Shown: positions 21,006 through 30,887 of the stretch, piece by piece
How positions within the stretch are numbered: the first letter of the stretch is position 1
Layout of the letters: every line of letters begins with the position of its first letter
From: Closterium sp. Naga37s-1
Taxonomy: Eukaryota > Streptophyta > Zygnematophyceae > Desmidiales > Closteriaceae
NCBI GenBank assembly: GCA_947471745.1
Contig: CANJKZ010000172.1
Span: forward strand, 1,508,501 to 1,572,500
DNA length: 64,000 nt
Reading direction: 5' to 3'
The notes under the pieces: generated by a model
Databases searched by the model: none
What the model was told of the DNA's origin: nothing
The model's input: only the letters and a program-made list of their open reading frames with translations
Position numbers and translations under genes: made by a program

Positions 21006-24000
21006 ATGGCGCCCATGCAACCAAGTCTTGGCCCACCTAGGGATGAGCCTAGGGTGTTTGGGCTTGACAAGTTCAACGGTGACAACTTTGCTGAATGGTC
21101 CTTCAAGATGGAGAACATCTTTGACCACTATGACCTGCTGGAGGTGATGGAAGGAACGGAGAAGCGCCCCGAGAACGGCCCGGAGAAGAGCCCGTGGGTG
21201 CGGAAGAGCGCACAAGGCTATCTCTTACTTGGGCAAGCGTTGGGGAGCAGTCAGATCCGTCACATCAAGCCATTCCAGCGTGAACCAGAGAAAGGACCAA
21301 AGGCATGGGCTGCTCTCAAGGGTGTACATGCTCCTGCAACAGCGGCGGTAGCGGTGGTGTTGGAACGGCAAATGGCGGCACTACGAATTGAAGAAGACGA
21401 AGCGGTTGAAGAAGGGGTGCAGAAATTCTTCGACTTGTTGACGCGGCTTGAGGGAGCTGATTTGAACTACAGTGAGCTCCAAAAGAAGACCAAGTTGCTG
21501 GCCTTACTCCCAGAGTCATGGTCCTCGCTCATCATCAACCTTAATCGCGACTTGCCCCGCCTCTCGCTTGAAGACGTGAAGCGAGCTATCCTTCAAGAGG
21601 ATTTCCGCCGCCGTGAGTTGGCGAGTGCGGATGGCGCTGGGGCAGCGAGCATCGGCCGTGGATATGGTCGAGGAAGAGGCAGAGGACGAGGGGGAGGAAG
21701 GTTTGGTGGCAGCAACTTCGGCGGAGGCCGCAGGAGTGGCGGTTACGGCAGCGACGACAAGAGCTACAGACGCGGTCGCGGCCGATTCGACGGCGAGTGT
21801 CACTATTGCCACAAGAGCGGACACATGTGGCGCGACTGCTACAAACTCCCTGATGGTTGGACCCCTGCTCAAGGCCAAGAGGGTAGAGGAGCAGGAGGAG
21901 GGAGAGGACGAGGCCGTGGAGGCCGTGGCGGTCGCGGTGGCGGAGCTGCAAACATGAAGAGCGGAGACAACGACAAGGACCCGAGCGACGATCGATACCT
22001 GGGTCTATTCTACTTCGTGTCGACGCAAGTACCGGCTGGTCCAGAGAAGGATGAAGGCTTTGAGGAGCCAGCAGCTGTGGGGAAGGTGACCCTACACCCC
22101 CTGGACTATTGGGTGATTGATAGTGGCGCTACCTATAGCATGACACCTCGCCCGGACTTGCTCACCGAACTCGAGCCGTCACCGGTGAAGCATGTCACAT
22201 CGGCTTTGGGGCAGCGAGCAGAGGTGAAAGGCATGGGCAAGGCCATGTTCAAGGGTGCTGATGGGAAGATGGTGGGCCTCAAGAACGTGCTTTGGGTGCC
22301 CAGCCTTGCTGCAAACCTGATTTCCGTGCGGCGGTTGGCAAAGGCCGGCATGGACACGAACTCGAAGGGAGCCAAGACCTACACCGCAAGGCTTGGCGAT
22401 CGAATTCTTTGGGACCTTCATGAGGACAAGGATGTCTACAACGAGATGTGGCAGATCCCAGTGGTCCCTATGCCTAAGGAGAGGCAAGTGGCAGCAAGCA
22501 TCAGCACCAAGGATGGAGCGGTCGGTAGCGACGATGGCGCGAACGGTCGCGCTAAGGAGAATGAGCTCAAGAAGAGCAAACCTGGAGGGACCAGCAAGTT
22601 CAGTGAACCTAAGGAGAGTGGTGCAGCAACCAAGGAGCAGCAAAAGGGTGAGGAGAACCCAGAGGCAGCAGCGGAGGAGGACTACGGAGAGAGTATGTGG
22701 GGCGCTATTGCGAGCGCGGCATTCTCCAATCCAACTTCGGCTACGGGGGAGTGTGATTGGCTCACCTTGCATCGGCGCATGGGGCATGTGGCCCTGCCCA
22801 TCTTGCAGCAGCTAGTGAAGAATGAGATGGTTGCTGGCATACGTGTGAAGGGGGAGCCCGATGAGGTGCTTGGCTGCCCGACGTGCATTCAAGCCAAGTT
22901 CACCCGGTTTCCGTTCCCTAGTTCGGAGGCAACGGCAAAGGCACCGCTTGATGAGGTGGTGATGGACGTGGTGGGCCCCCTGAAGCTTGGAGCTGCTGGA
23001 GCTGAGTATTTTCTCACCATTGTCGACGTCTACACCCGCATGACTTGGGTGTACGTGCTGGCCAAGAAGAGCGACGTGGCTGAAACGTTGAAGACGGATT
23101 GGTTCCCGATGGTGGAGCGGCAACAAGACCGTCTAGTCAAGTCAATCCGCACCGATCGAGGGGGAGAGTTCCTGAGCAAGGAGTTTGGGTTGTGGCTGAA
23201 GAAGAATGGTATTCGGCACTCCCTCACCATGCCATACTCCCCTGCAATGAACGGCATCGCCGAGCGAGCGAACCGCACAATCACGGAGGCGGCACGCGGG
23301 TTGCTCATTGAAGCCGGGCTACCCGACTATTTCTGGCCTGATGCGGTGCGGAGCGCGTGTGTGGCCAAGAACAGAGCCTTGACTCATGTGGGAGCAGACA
23401 AATGGGTGCCCTATGTGGAGTGGCTAGGAAGGAAGCCAAAGGTGGATATGCTTCGGGTGTTCGGGTGCATGTGCATGGCGCTCGTGCCTAAGCATCTTCG
23501 GCACAACAAGCTTGGTGCCAAGGCGGTGTGGGCCGTGCACTTGGGCATGGCTCAAAACAGCAAGGGATGGCTTCTTTGGGATCCATTCACCAAGAAGTTC
23601 TTGGTGAGCAGGGACTGCAAGTTCATGGAGAACTTCATGTACAAGGATTGGAAGGCGGAGAATGAGGCGAAGATAGGCGTGCGGTTTGGGGAGGTGAAGA
23701 GTTCCGGTTTGGAGCATGTGGAGCTGCCTTTGGAGCTGAGCAGCGGCAGCACAACCACAAGGCAATCCTCCCTTGTGAATGGGGGAGAGGAGGCCAATGA
23801 TGCAGAGGAAGAAGAGGAGGAGGTGCAGCAAGTGAGCGAGCGTGCACCGTCACTCCCTTCCCGTACTACGAGTGCTCCACGGATTCGAGCCACACCGCAG
23901 CAACGCCAAGGCCTTCAAGTCCCTGCAGCTGAGGAGGAAGGAAGGGGGAAGAGGAGAGTTCAACCCCCTAATAGGCTGACCTATGATGCGCCGGGAAAGC

Positions 24001-25691
24001 AGGGCAAGACAGCCCTGGCCGGAGCGGCAATGATGGTCGGAGACGACGAGGAGAGTGACTACGAGGAGTGTGCCTTCGCGTTCTTCTCTCCGGTGGAGAT
24101 GCCGGGAGAACCAGCAACTCTCAAGGAGGCTTTGGAGAGTAGTGATGCTGAGGAGTGGAAGAAGGCCATGGAGAGTGAGCTGAAGAGCATCGAGGAGAAT
24201 GACACGTTTGAATTGGTGGAGCTACCGGAGGGGCGTACGGCGATAACGTCCAAGTGGCTCTTCAAAATCAAGTCGGATGCCGACGGCAAGATCGAGCGCT
24301 ACAAGTCTAGGCTTGTAGCCAAGGGGTACCAGCAGAAGGAGAAGGTGGACTTCAAGGCGCTGTTTGCCCCTGTGGTGAAGCCGACGACGCTGCGAACCCT
24401 ATTCGCGGGAGTCGCCATCAAAAGATGGGTAGTAAAGCAAATGGACATCGTAACGGCATTCCTTAACGGCATCCTTGAGGAGGAGATTTTTATGGCGCAG
24501 CCAGAGGGGTTTGATGATGGTAGTGGCAGAGTGTGGAAGCTGAAGAAGGCCCTCTATGGGCTGAAGCAGGCCCCTAGGCAATGGTACATGAAGCTGCGCG
24601 AAGTGTTGGAGGGGATCGGCTTCACTCCCTCAACGGCCGATCACTCCTTGTTCATGCTTGGCGAGGGGGAGCAGAGGAGTTTCATGGTGGTTTATGTGGA
24701 TGACATCCTCATTTTCTCACCCTCTTCTGACCTTGTGAAGGAGGTGATGCTGAAGCTTCAAGACAAGTTCAAGTGCAAGGCCCTTGGTGACGTGAGCTTC
24801 TACCTTGGGCTCCACATCGAACGAGATGTGGAGAAGCGGTGCATGCGGGTGCATCAACGAAAGTACCTGGAGGCATTGGCTGCCAACTTTGGGCAGAGTG
24901 AAGGCCATGTGGCTACACCCTTTCCCTCTGGGTTCAAGTGTGTGAAGGGACCAGAGGAGGAGAGCGTTGGTGAAGAGGAGAGGCGCCGATTTCACTCGTT
25001 GGTGGGCAGCCTCATGTATGCGGCGGTAAACACCCGACCGGACGTCGCGTTTGCTACCGGGCAGCTGGCTAGGGTTGTGCAATGCCCTAATGAGAAGCAG
25101 GTAGCAGCTGGAATGAGGGTGGCCAAGTATCTTGGCCAAACACCGACCGTTGGGCTGCAATACTCGGCGGCGGCACAAAGGCGCCAAAAGGGCGCGGATG
25201 GTGTTGAACCCGGGCGTTTGTTCCTCACCGCCTACTCGGATGCTTCATATGCATCAGAACCAGAGGACATGACAAGTGTGGGAGGCTTCATATGCTGTGT
25301 TGGTGGAGGCCCAACTGCTTGGGAGAGCAAGAAGCAGGTTGACCAAGCTTTGAGCTCGGTGGAGTCCGAGTACATGGCACTCTTCCGTGCCGTACGGGAG
25401 ATTGTGTGGCAGCGGCGTTTGTTGGCTGAATTGGGGGAGGAGCAGCAAGGACCTACCCCACTGTACTGTGACAGCCAGGGTGCCATTGCTCTTGCTAAGA
25501 ACCCTGTGTTGCATGGACTCACGAAGCACATGAGGGTGAAGTGGCATTGGACGAGGAGCATGGTAACCGCGGGTGAAGTTGAGTTGCGCTACGTGAAGAC
25601 CACGGGGCAGCCGGCTGACATGATGACCAAGAGGCTGGTGGAGCAGCAGCATTGGAAGTGTTGCAAGCTGGTTGGGATGGCTCTGAACTGA
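21006..25691 (+). CDS. Copia family A gag-pol polyprotein, unit A2
   Basis: This frame is collinear with A1 and differs at about ten residues (for example Gly for Asp in PENGPEK, Arg for Gly in the RG tract, Lys for Arg in HEDKD, Ala for Glu in DFKAL, Cys for Tyr near the end). All catalytic motifs are present: the zinc knuckle, DSGAT, integrase DDE with the consensus DVVGP, YVDD and RNase H. The ATG used in A1 is ATT here (20922-20924), so the first Met is at 21006 in a good context (GCCATGG), giving 1561 aa. The frame itself is open back to 20889. Loss of the first 28 residues may or may not matter. Confidence 0.88.
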   Translation: MAPMQPSLGPPRDEPRVFGLDKFNGDNFAEWSFKMENIFDHYDLLEVMEGTEKRPENGPEKSPWVRKSAQGYLLLGQALGSSQIRHIKPFQREPEKGPKAWAALKGVHAPATAAVAVVLERQMAALRIEEDEAVEEGVQKFFDLLTRLEGADLNYSELQKKTKLLALLPESWSSLIINLNRDLPRLSLEDVKRAILQEDFRRRELASADGAGAASIGRGYGRGRGRGRGGGRFGGSNFGGGRRSGGYGSDDKSYRRGRGRFDGECHYCHKSGHMWRDCYKLPDGWTPAQGQEGRGAGGGRGRGRGGRGGRGGGAANMKSGDNDKDPSDDRYLGLFYFVSTQVPAGPEKDEGFEEPAAVGKVTLHPLDYWVIDSGATYSMTPRPDLLTELEPSPVKHVTSALGQRAEVKGMGKAMFKGADGKMVGLKNVLWVPSLAANLISVRRLAKAGMDTNSKGAKTYTARLGDRILWDLHEDKDVYNEMWQIPVVPMPKERQVAASISTKDGAVGSDDGANGRAKENELKKSKPGGTSKFSEPKESGAATKEQQKGEENPEAAAEEDYGESMWGAIASAAFSNPTSATGECDWLTLHRRMGHVALPILQQLVKNEMVAGIRVKGEPDEVLGCPTCIQAKFTRFPFPSSEATAKAPLDEVVMDVVGPLKLGAAGAEYFLTIVDVYTRMTWVYVLAKKSDVAETLKTDWFPMVERQQDRLVKSIRTDRGGEFLSKEFGLWLKKNGIRHSLTMPYSPAMNGIAERANRTITEAARGLLIEAGLPDYFWPDAVRSACVAKNRALTHVGADKWVPYVEWLGRKPKVDMLRVFGCMCMALVPKHLRHNKLGAKAVWAVHLGMAQNSKGWLLWDPFTKKFLVSRDCKFMENFMYKDWKAENEAKIGVRFGEVKSSGLEHVELPLELSSGSTTTRQSSLVNGGEEANDAEEEEEEVQQVSERAPSLPSRTTSAPRIRATPQQRQGLQVPAAEEEGRGKRRVQPPNRLTYDAPGKQGKTALAGAAMMVGDDEESDYEECAFAFFSPVEMPGEPATLKEALESSDAEEWKKAMESELKSIEENDTFELVELPEGRTAITSKWLFKIKSDADGKIERYKSRLVAKGYQQKEKVDFKALFAPVVKPTTLRTLFAGVAIKRWVVKQMDIVTAFLNGILEEEIFMAQPEGFDDGSGRVWKLKKALYGLKQAPRQWYMKLREVLEGIGFTPSTADHSLFMLGEGEQRSFMVVYVDDILIFSPSSDLVKEVMLKLQDKFKCKALGDVSFYLGLHIERDVEKRCMRVHQRKYLEALAANFGQSEGHVATPFPSGFKCVKGPEEESVGEEERRRFHSLVGSLMYAAVNTRPDVAFATGQLARVVQCPNEKQVAAGMRVAKYLGQTPTVGLQYSAAAQRRQKGADGVEPGRLFLTAYSDASYASEPEDMTSVGGFICCVGGGPTAWESKKQVDQALSSVESEYMALFRAVREIVWQRRLLAELGEEQQGPTPLYCDSQGAIALAKNPVLHGLTKHMRVKWHWTRSMVTAGEVELRYVKTTGQPADMMTKRLVEQQHWKCCKLVGMALN

Positions 25692-25732
25692 GAGAGCAAC
25701 ATATCCTAAGGCCAACAATCCGAGGGGGAGTT

Positions 25733-26551
25733 TGTTGGTGCAACCCTACGGTTTGCACTCGGCTTGTTGTCCATGTGCGTGAATGTGTGTGTGTATGGAA
25801 TGGCATGAGGGCATGGGATAATATATATTTCATGCTTATAATTGTGTGTGAATGTTGAGTCATGATGTCGAGTGTGTGTGTCGAGTCAATAGCGAGTTAT
25901 CGCTAGACGCGTGTTACGCGGTCGTCTGTGTCTCGCGCGCGGTTTCTATTTTGTCGTGCGCGGTTTCTATTTTGTCCTGTGTCGAACGTTCGGCGTGTCG
26001 CAGGTGTGTGCAGCAGACCCATCAAGAACTCAAGGATGAGTTTGTGATGAAGAGCCCGAGCCTTGGTGTCAAGCCTCAAGTGATTTCGAAGCTTGCCAAA
26101 AGGGTACACCTCAAGATATTGAAGATAGTTACATTACTTTGTGTAGTGTAACATTTCACTTGGTGTAGGCCCTAGTGAAGGGTAGTTTCGAGACCCTTCG
26201 TGGTTGGGGACAGTGTGGCACTGTTCCACATCACTGTACCTCGGCCCTTGGGGTTTGTAGGAGCTGGGAGTCATTCCCAACTCGTAACTCTTCCTATCTT
26301 GTGTTCTAAGACTATAGTGGCTGCCATAGTACCGTTCGTTCAAACCGACGCTGTGTCGTCAATTCTTTATCAAATCGTGCAATCTAAATTGCTAATTGTA
26401 GACGACGTGAAGACGCTCCAGATCCAATTTGAATCAAGTCATTTGCAGCTGTGAGCAGAACGCTATCAACGTTTGAAGCCGCTGTGCAGAAATCCGTCTG
26501 TGCTCTCTATCTTTCGTTTTAGGCACATTCAAGCCTATTGTGACTATAACA
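25733..26551 (+). repeat. LTR 3 of family A
   Basis: This 819-bp LTR from TGTTGG to TAACA is the 3' LTR of A2. A frame beginning inside it at 26473 runs without a stop into the adjoining gypsy polyprotein. Confidence 0.9.
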
Positions 26552-29500
26552 ATTTCTACAGTCGCCGGCCCGGCTCGGCGGGACCACGGAGCAAAGAAGA
26601 TCTGGAGAGTCAGCTGCAGCAGCTGCAGGCGAGGATTCGGGAGCTGGAGGGCGGCGCACGGAGAGAGCCGGCCATGCTAGCAAAAGAAGAGGAGGGAGAA
26701 GGGAGTGAAGCCGAGTTCGTGCTGATGGTGCTAGCACCGCGTCAGCGGGAGGAGATCCGGCTCCGCAGCGACCAGCGAGGACGCGCAGACAGGCCAGATC
26801 GCACCATACGGAGGTTCCGTGGATACGCGGCAGAACCAGAGCAGGAGATGACGTCTGAACGACATCCAAAGGAGAGGATGGTGTGTCAGCCGTCGGTCCT
26901 GACCATAGAGAAGGGAGGCATCACGGTGGGAGGACTGGCAGTGGCGCAAGCCATCATTGACACAGGGGCACATCACATCCTGCTGGGGAAGGACTTGGCC
27001 CAAAGGCTCGAGCTGGACCAACCGAACATGCTCATAACGCGAGGCATCTTGGTGATGACGGCGGAAGGCGAGGAGCCAAAGTGGATGCCATGCACCCGCA
27101 TGCCAGTGGAGGTGATCCTACGGCCGGGGACGAAGGACGAATGCCGGATCCGGATGCGCTGCGGAATCTCGCCCTCAGAGGACTACGATCTGCTCATTGG
27201 CATGGAGCTGCTGTATTGCATCGGCGCCACCATCTGCACGTGGCAGGAGAAAGTGTTGTACCGCGCGCAGCACTGGCGAGATGACGGTCCGGTGGGCACG
27301 CTGGCGGTGCACTTCGTAAAAAGAGAGCCACGAGGAGCCTTCCAGGCCCGCATGACAGAGGTGGATGAGCAGCTGGAGGATTGGTCCTGGAGGCAGTACG
27401 TGCTGGAGCAGGAGACTAGGAGGGCGGAGGAAGCAAATGCAGAGAGGCCCCTCGCTCTGCCTCCAAGGGTGACGGATCTGGAAAAGCTGCAGAAGCCCCT
27501 TACCATCGTGGAATTGTTCGGAGGCATCGGAACTGGACTGGCGGCGGCGCTCAAAGCAGGGTGCAAAGTGAAGAAGAGGGTGCTGGTGGAACTCGACCCA
27601 GTGGTGAGGCGCATGGCCATGCACCATGCGAAGAAGCTGAGAGGAGTCTACCCTACGCAAATGATGGCAGGAGTGGAGGCGGAAGCCGAGGAAGACATGA
27701 TACACGATATCAGAGAGGTGGCGCTGGAAGATGTAAAACGATGGGGGACGGTGGGCCTCCTAGTGGCGGGTTGGGAGTGCCGAGGGGTCTCGAGGGCCGG
27801 AAAGGGCAAGGGGCCGGAAGACCCCAGGTCGACCTTGTTTCTGGAGCTGCTGCGGGTGATGAAGCTCATCTATCAGCAGCACGGAGAGTACCTCTACATC
27901 CTGGAGAATCGCGACTTCACCACGGATTGCAGGGAGCCGGTCCGGCGGATGCAGGAAGTGGTGGCGGCGGCGTTGGGACCGGGAGTGGCTTGGGACGCGG
28001 TCCAACAAGGAGCCTACTCGCACAGGGTGAGGCGCTACTGGCAGAACGGAGTGTCAGAGGGGAAGCTGAGGTGGGAGCTCATACAAACCGAGAGGCCAGT
28101 GCCGCGCCCGCTGGAAGACATCCTGGAACCTCACCGTCAGGCAGCCCCCGTGCTCAAGCCGGACCATCCGAGTCAGTTCCAGTGCAACGAGCCAGGGCTA
28201 CCCCGCGAGGCATGGCCCACCCTGGTGGCACGACCAGAGGCACATGGATTCTTCTGGAGCGAAGGCCTGCCAGGGCCCGGGATGGTGTATGACCGTGTGA
28301 AGGACCTGTGGGAAGAACCTACGGCGAGGGAGCGTGAGCTGGCAATGGGCTTCCTCCCGGACGCAACAGCAGCCGCAGGGGTGGGAGAGACGCCGAGGCG
28401 CGAAGCCCTGGGAAGAGCAATGGACGCGGAGGCGATGCACTGGCTGGTGCATGTGATTCAGCTACACCTGGCAGTCAAGCAGCTAGAGATGGAAGCAAAA
28501 ATGGGGGGTCCAGGAGACGACACAGAAGAGAAGGTGGGCGCCAGCCAGCGCAGGGCAGAACAGATCTTGCTGGAACTTCAGGTGGAGGGACAGCAGCAAC
28601 GAGAGAGGGGGTGGGCTCTCATGGCGGCAGACGCGACGAGTGCCGAAGGAGCCGGCGTGGGAGAAAGCTGGATTGAACCACCAGGAGAAGAGGAGCAGCC
28701 AGAAATGGTGGGGGAAACAGCGACCGGCAGGACGCAAGCTGAGGCGCCAGAGGCAGCCAGAGAGGAAGTGGGGCAGGAGTCAGGACACGGCCCCATCCCA
28801 GCCGAGGCACCAGTGGCACGGCAGGTGGAGCAAGAGGTACATTGGGAAGTGGGCGAAGGCCTGCCAGGAGAGCTAAGGGAGCAGATGTGGGTAGTGCTGA
28901 AGGAAAACAGACAGGCGTTCGCCTTCACCCTACTCGAGTTGGGCAAGTACACGGGAGGAGAAATGGAGATAAGGCTGACTGAGGAGATACTAGTGTACCA
29001 ACGCAAGCGGAGAATGAGCCCGGGGGATTTGGAGGTCTGCATGGAGAAGTGTCGTGAGTTGCTGGAAGCAGGCCTCATCAGGCCCTCAGAGTCCAAGTAT
29101 GCAGCCACAACCGTGGTAGCAGCGAGGAAGGAACTCACCGGGGGAATCCTGTCGCGCCAGATGTGTGGAGACTATCGGGACCTCAACAAGCTGACCGTGG
29201 CCAACCGTTACCCCATGCCGACACCAGAGGAGATCTTTGACAAGCTGCAGGGGGCATTAGTGTTCAGTACGCTTGATCTTCGCCAGGGCTTTAATCAGAT
29301 CCGCATCAGGGAGACGGACGTGAAGAAGACCGCATTTCATGGGCCAGATGGGCTGTATGAATGGCTCTTCATGCCCTTTGGGCAGAAGAACGCCTCGGCA
29401 GTCTTCCAGAAGGCCATGGACCGGGTGCTGAGGAATCTGCAGCACTGTGCGGCCTGCTATATCGACGACGTGGTGGTGTACAGCGCGTCCGCGGAACAGC

Positions 29501-29876
29501 ACGTGAAGGACGTGAAGCAAGTGCTGGAGGCGATTAGAGCAGCGGGGTTGACCTGCCATCCCAAGAAGTGCAGGTTCGGTACACTGACAGTGCAATACCT
29601 CGGGTTTGAGGTGTGTGGAGGGCAAATGACGATTCAGCAGGCAAAGGTGGCAGTGCTGGACAAGCTAGCAATGCCCGAGAGTCGGACAGCGCTCAGGGCC
29701 ATCCTGGGCTTTCTAAACTACTACCGTAAATTCGTGCCCAACTTCAGCAAGAGGGCAGCCTACCTGAATCAGCTCTTAAGGGAAGATGTGGCGTGGAAGT
29801 GGGGAGCAATGGAGCAGGGGGCACTACAGGACCTGCTGGATGCAGTAAAGTCAGGACCAGTGCTCCTGCTGCCTTT
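26552..29876 (+). pseudogene. Ty3/gypsy polyprotein fragment: protease - cytosine methyltransferase - RT
   Basis: An open frame of about 1100 codons (in frame with an ATG at 26473 inside the copia LTR; numbering from that Met). In order: a coiled-coil-like segment QLQQLQARIRELE (about 40-55), probably late gag; a retropepsin-like protease with IIDTGAHHILLG (Asp163) and DYDLLIGMELL; a C5 cytosine methyltransferase (about 344-667, separate entry); a Glu-rich spacer; Ty3/gypsy RT with CGDYRDLNKLT, YPMPTPEEI, FSTLDLRQGFNQI and the active site YIDD (996-999). It is truncated at both ends: most of gag is replaced by the copia LTR, and RT is cut after SGPVLLLP, so RNase H, integrase and LTRs are missing. 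No internal stop was seen, so decay is recent. Confidence 0.88.
27502..28470 (+). other. C5 cytosine DNA methyltransferase domain inside gypsy polyprotein
   Basis: Such domains transfer methyl from S-adenosylmethionine to cytosine C5. Motif I is TIVELFGGIGTG at the start. The motif IV region reads VAGWECRGVSRAGKGKG with the presumed catalytic Cys436, followed by RSTLFLELLRVM, as in DNMT3-type enzymes where RLFFEFYRLL-like sequence follows. Motif VI is YILENRD (Glu478). Motif VIII is SHRVRRYWQNG (His517 on), close to DNMT3 AHRARYFWGN. The C-terminal part ARERELAMGFLPD and RREALGRAMDAEAMHWLV resembles motifs IX-X. DNMT3 affinity is from motif comparison by eye. The Cys context (E-C-R in place of P-C-N/Q) is unusual, so activity is uncertain. 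Confidence 0.85.
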
Positions 29877-29937
29877 TGTACCCAACTTTCACTTAGTCAT
29901 TTCATTCCTGTTTTCTTGATTCACATGGTATAGAGCG
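29877..29937 (+). repeat. Truncated 5' LTR end and primer site of copia family B
   Basis: About 49 bp (TTTGTACCCAAC through TTCATTCC to TTCACA, ending 29925) match the right end of family B LTRs. TGGTATAGAGCGGG follows, a primer-binding site that lacks one C relative to TGGTATCAGAGC. The left part of the LTR is lost at the gypsy junction. Confidence 0.7.
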
Positions 29938-30887
29938 GGTTCCTACATAGCGGCCCCTACGCTGCCCCAACGCGGCCCCTACGCCGCCTCCCACGCGCCC
30001 CCTATGCGGCCCCTGGCGGCGCCCTGACGAGGCCCCTGCCGGCGCCCTATCGCGGCCCCTGACGCGCCCCCTGGTGGCGCCCTGACGCGGCCCTGACCCG
30101 GCCTGACGCGGCCCCTGGCGGCGCCCTGACGCGGCCCTGCCGCGGCCCCTGACGCGGCCCTGACGCGGCCTGCCGCGGCCCCTGCCGCGGCCCTGAAGCG
30201 GCCCCTGACGCGGCCCTGACGCGGCTCTGCCGCGGCCCTGACGCGGCCCTGACGCGGCCCTGCCGCGGCCCCTGGCGGCGCCCTGACGCAGCCCCTGACG
30301 CGGCGCCCTGACGCGGCCCCTGCTGCGGCCCTGACGCGGCCCTGCCGCGGCCCCTGACGCGGCCCTGACGCGGCCTGCTACGGCCCCTGCCGCGGCCCTG
30401 AAGCGGCCCCTGACGCGGCCCTGACGCGGCTCTGCCGCGGCCCTGCCGCGGCCCCTGACGCGGCCCCTGACGCGGCCCCTGTCGCGGCCCCTGACGCGGC
30501 CCCGCCACCTACCTTTCCGGCCACGCCGCCTCCTCTCAGCGGCCCCGCCGCCTCCTCCCAGCGGCCCCGGACGCCGCCCTCTCAGCGGCCCCGCCGAGCC
30601 GCCCAGCAGCCTAGCCGCCCAGCAGCTGAGCCACCGAGCCGCCCAGCAGCCGAGCCGCCGAGCCGCCCAGCAGCCGAGCCGCCCAGCAGCAGAGCCGCCG
30701 AGCCGCCCAGCAGCCGAGCCGCTGAGCCGCCCAGCCGCCGAGCCGCCCAGCAGCCGAGCCGCCCAGCAGCCGAGTCGCCGAGCCGCTCTGCAGCCGAGCC
30801 GCCCGAGCCGCCCTGTCCAGTAAGAGCAGCGCCTCTCTCACAGCACTGCCCTCACCCCACTGTTTGCGCTGCTAGTCTACTGCTGTC
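29938..30887 (+). repeat. GC-rich repeated leader of copia family B
   Basis: At 29980-30500 short words GCGGCCCCTGACGC and GCGGCCCTGACGC are tandemly reiterated. At 30590-30810 a CCGAGCCGCCCAGCAG unit repeats. The stretch lies between the primer site and the ATG and is probably untranslated. Open frames on the minus strand are artefacts of the composition. Confidence 0.75.

Larger units (their letters stand above)
20069..26551 (+). mobile_element. Copia family A, unit A2
   Basis: The second unit of the array has the same organisation and an internal sequence about 99.6% identical by eye to A1. Its 3' LTR abuts gypsy coding sequence directly. Confidence 0.9.

Noticed and set aside
14404..26551. 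Tandem copia units as a pure assembly duplication
   Set aside because: The units differ at about ten amino-acid positions and in LTR substitutions, so they are distinct copies. A chimeric join still needs long-read confirmation.
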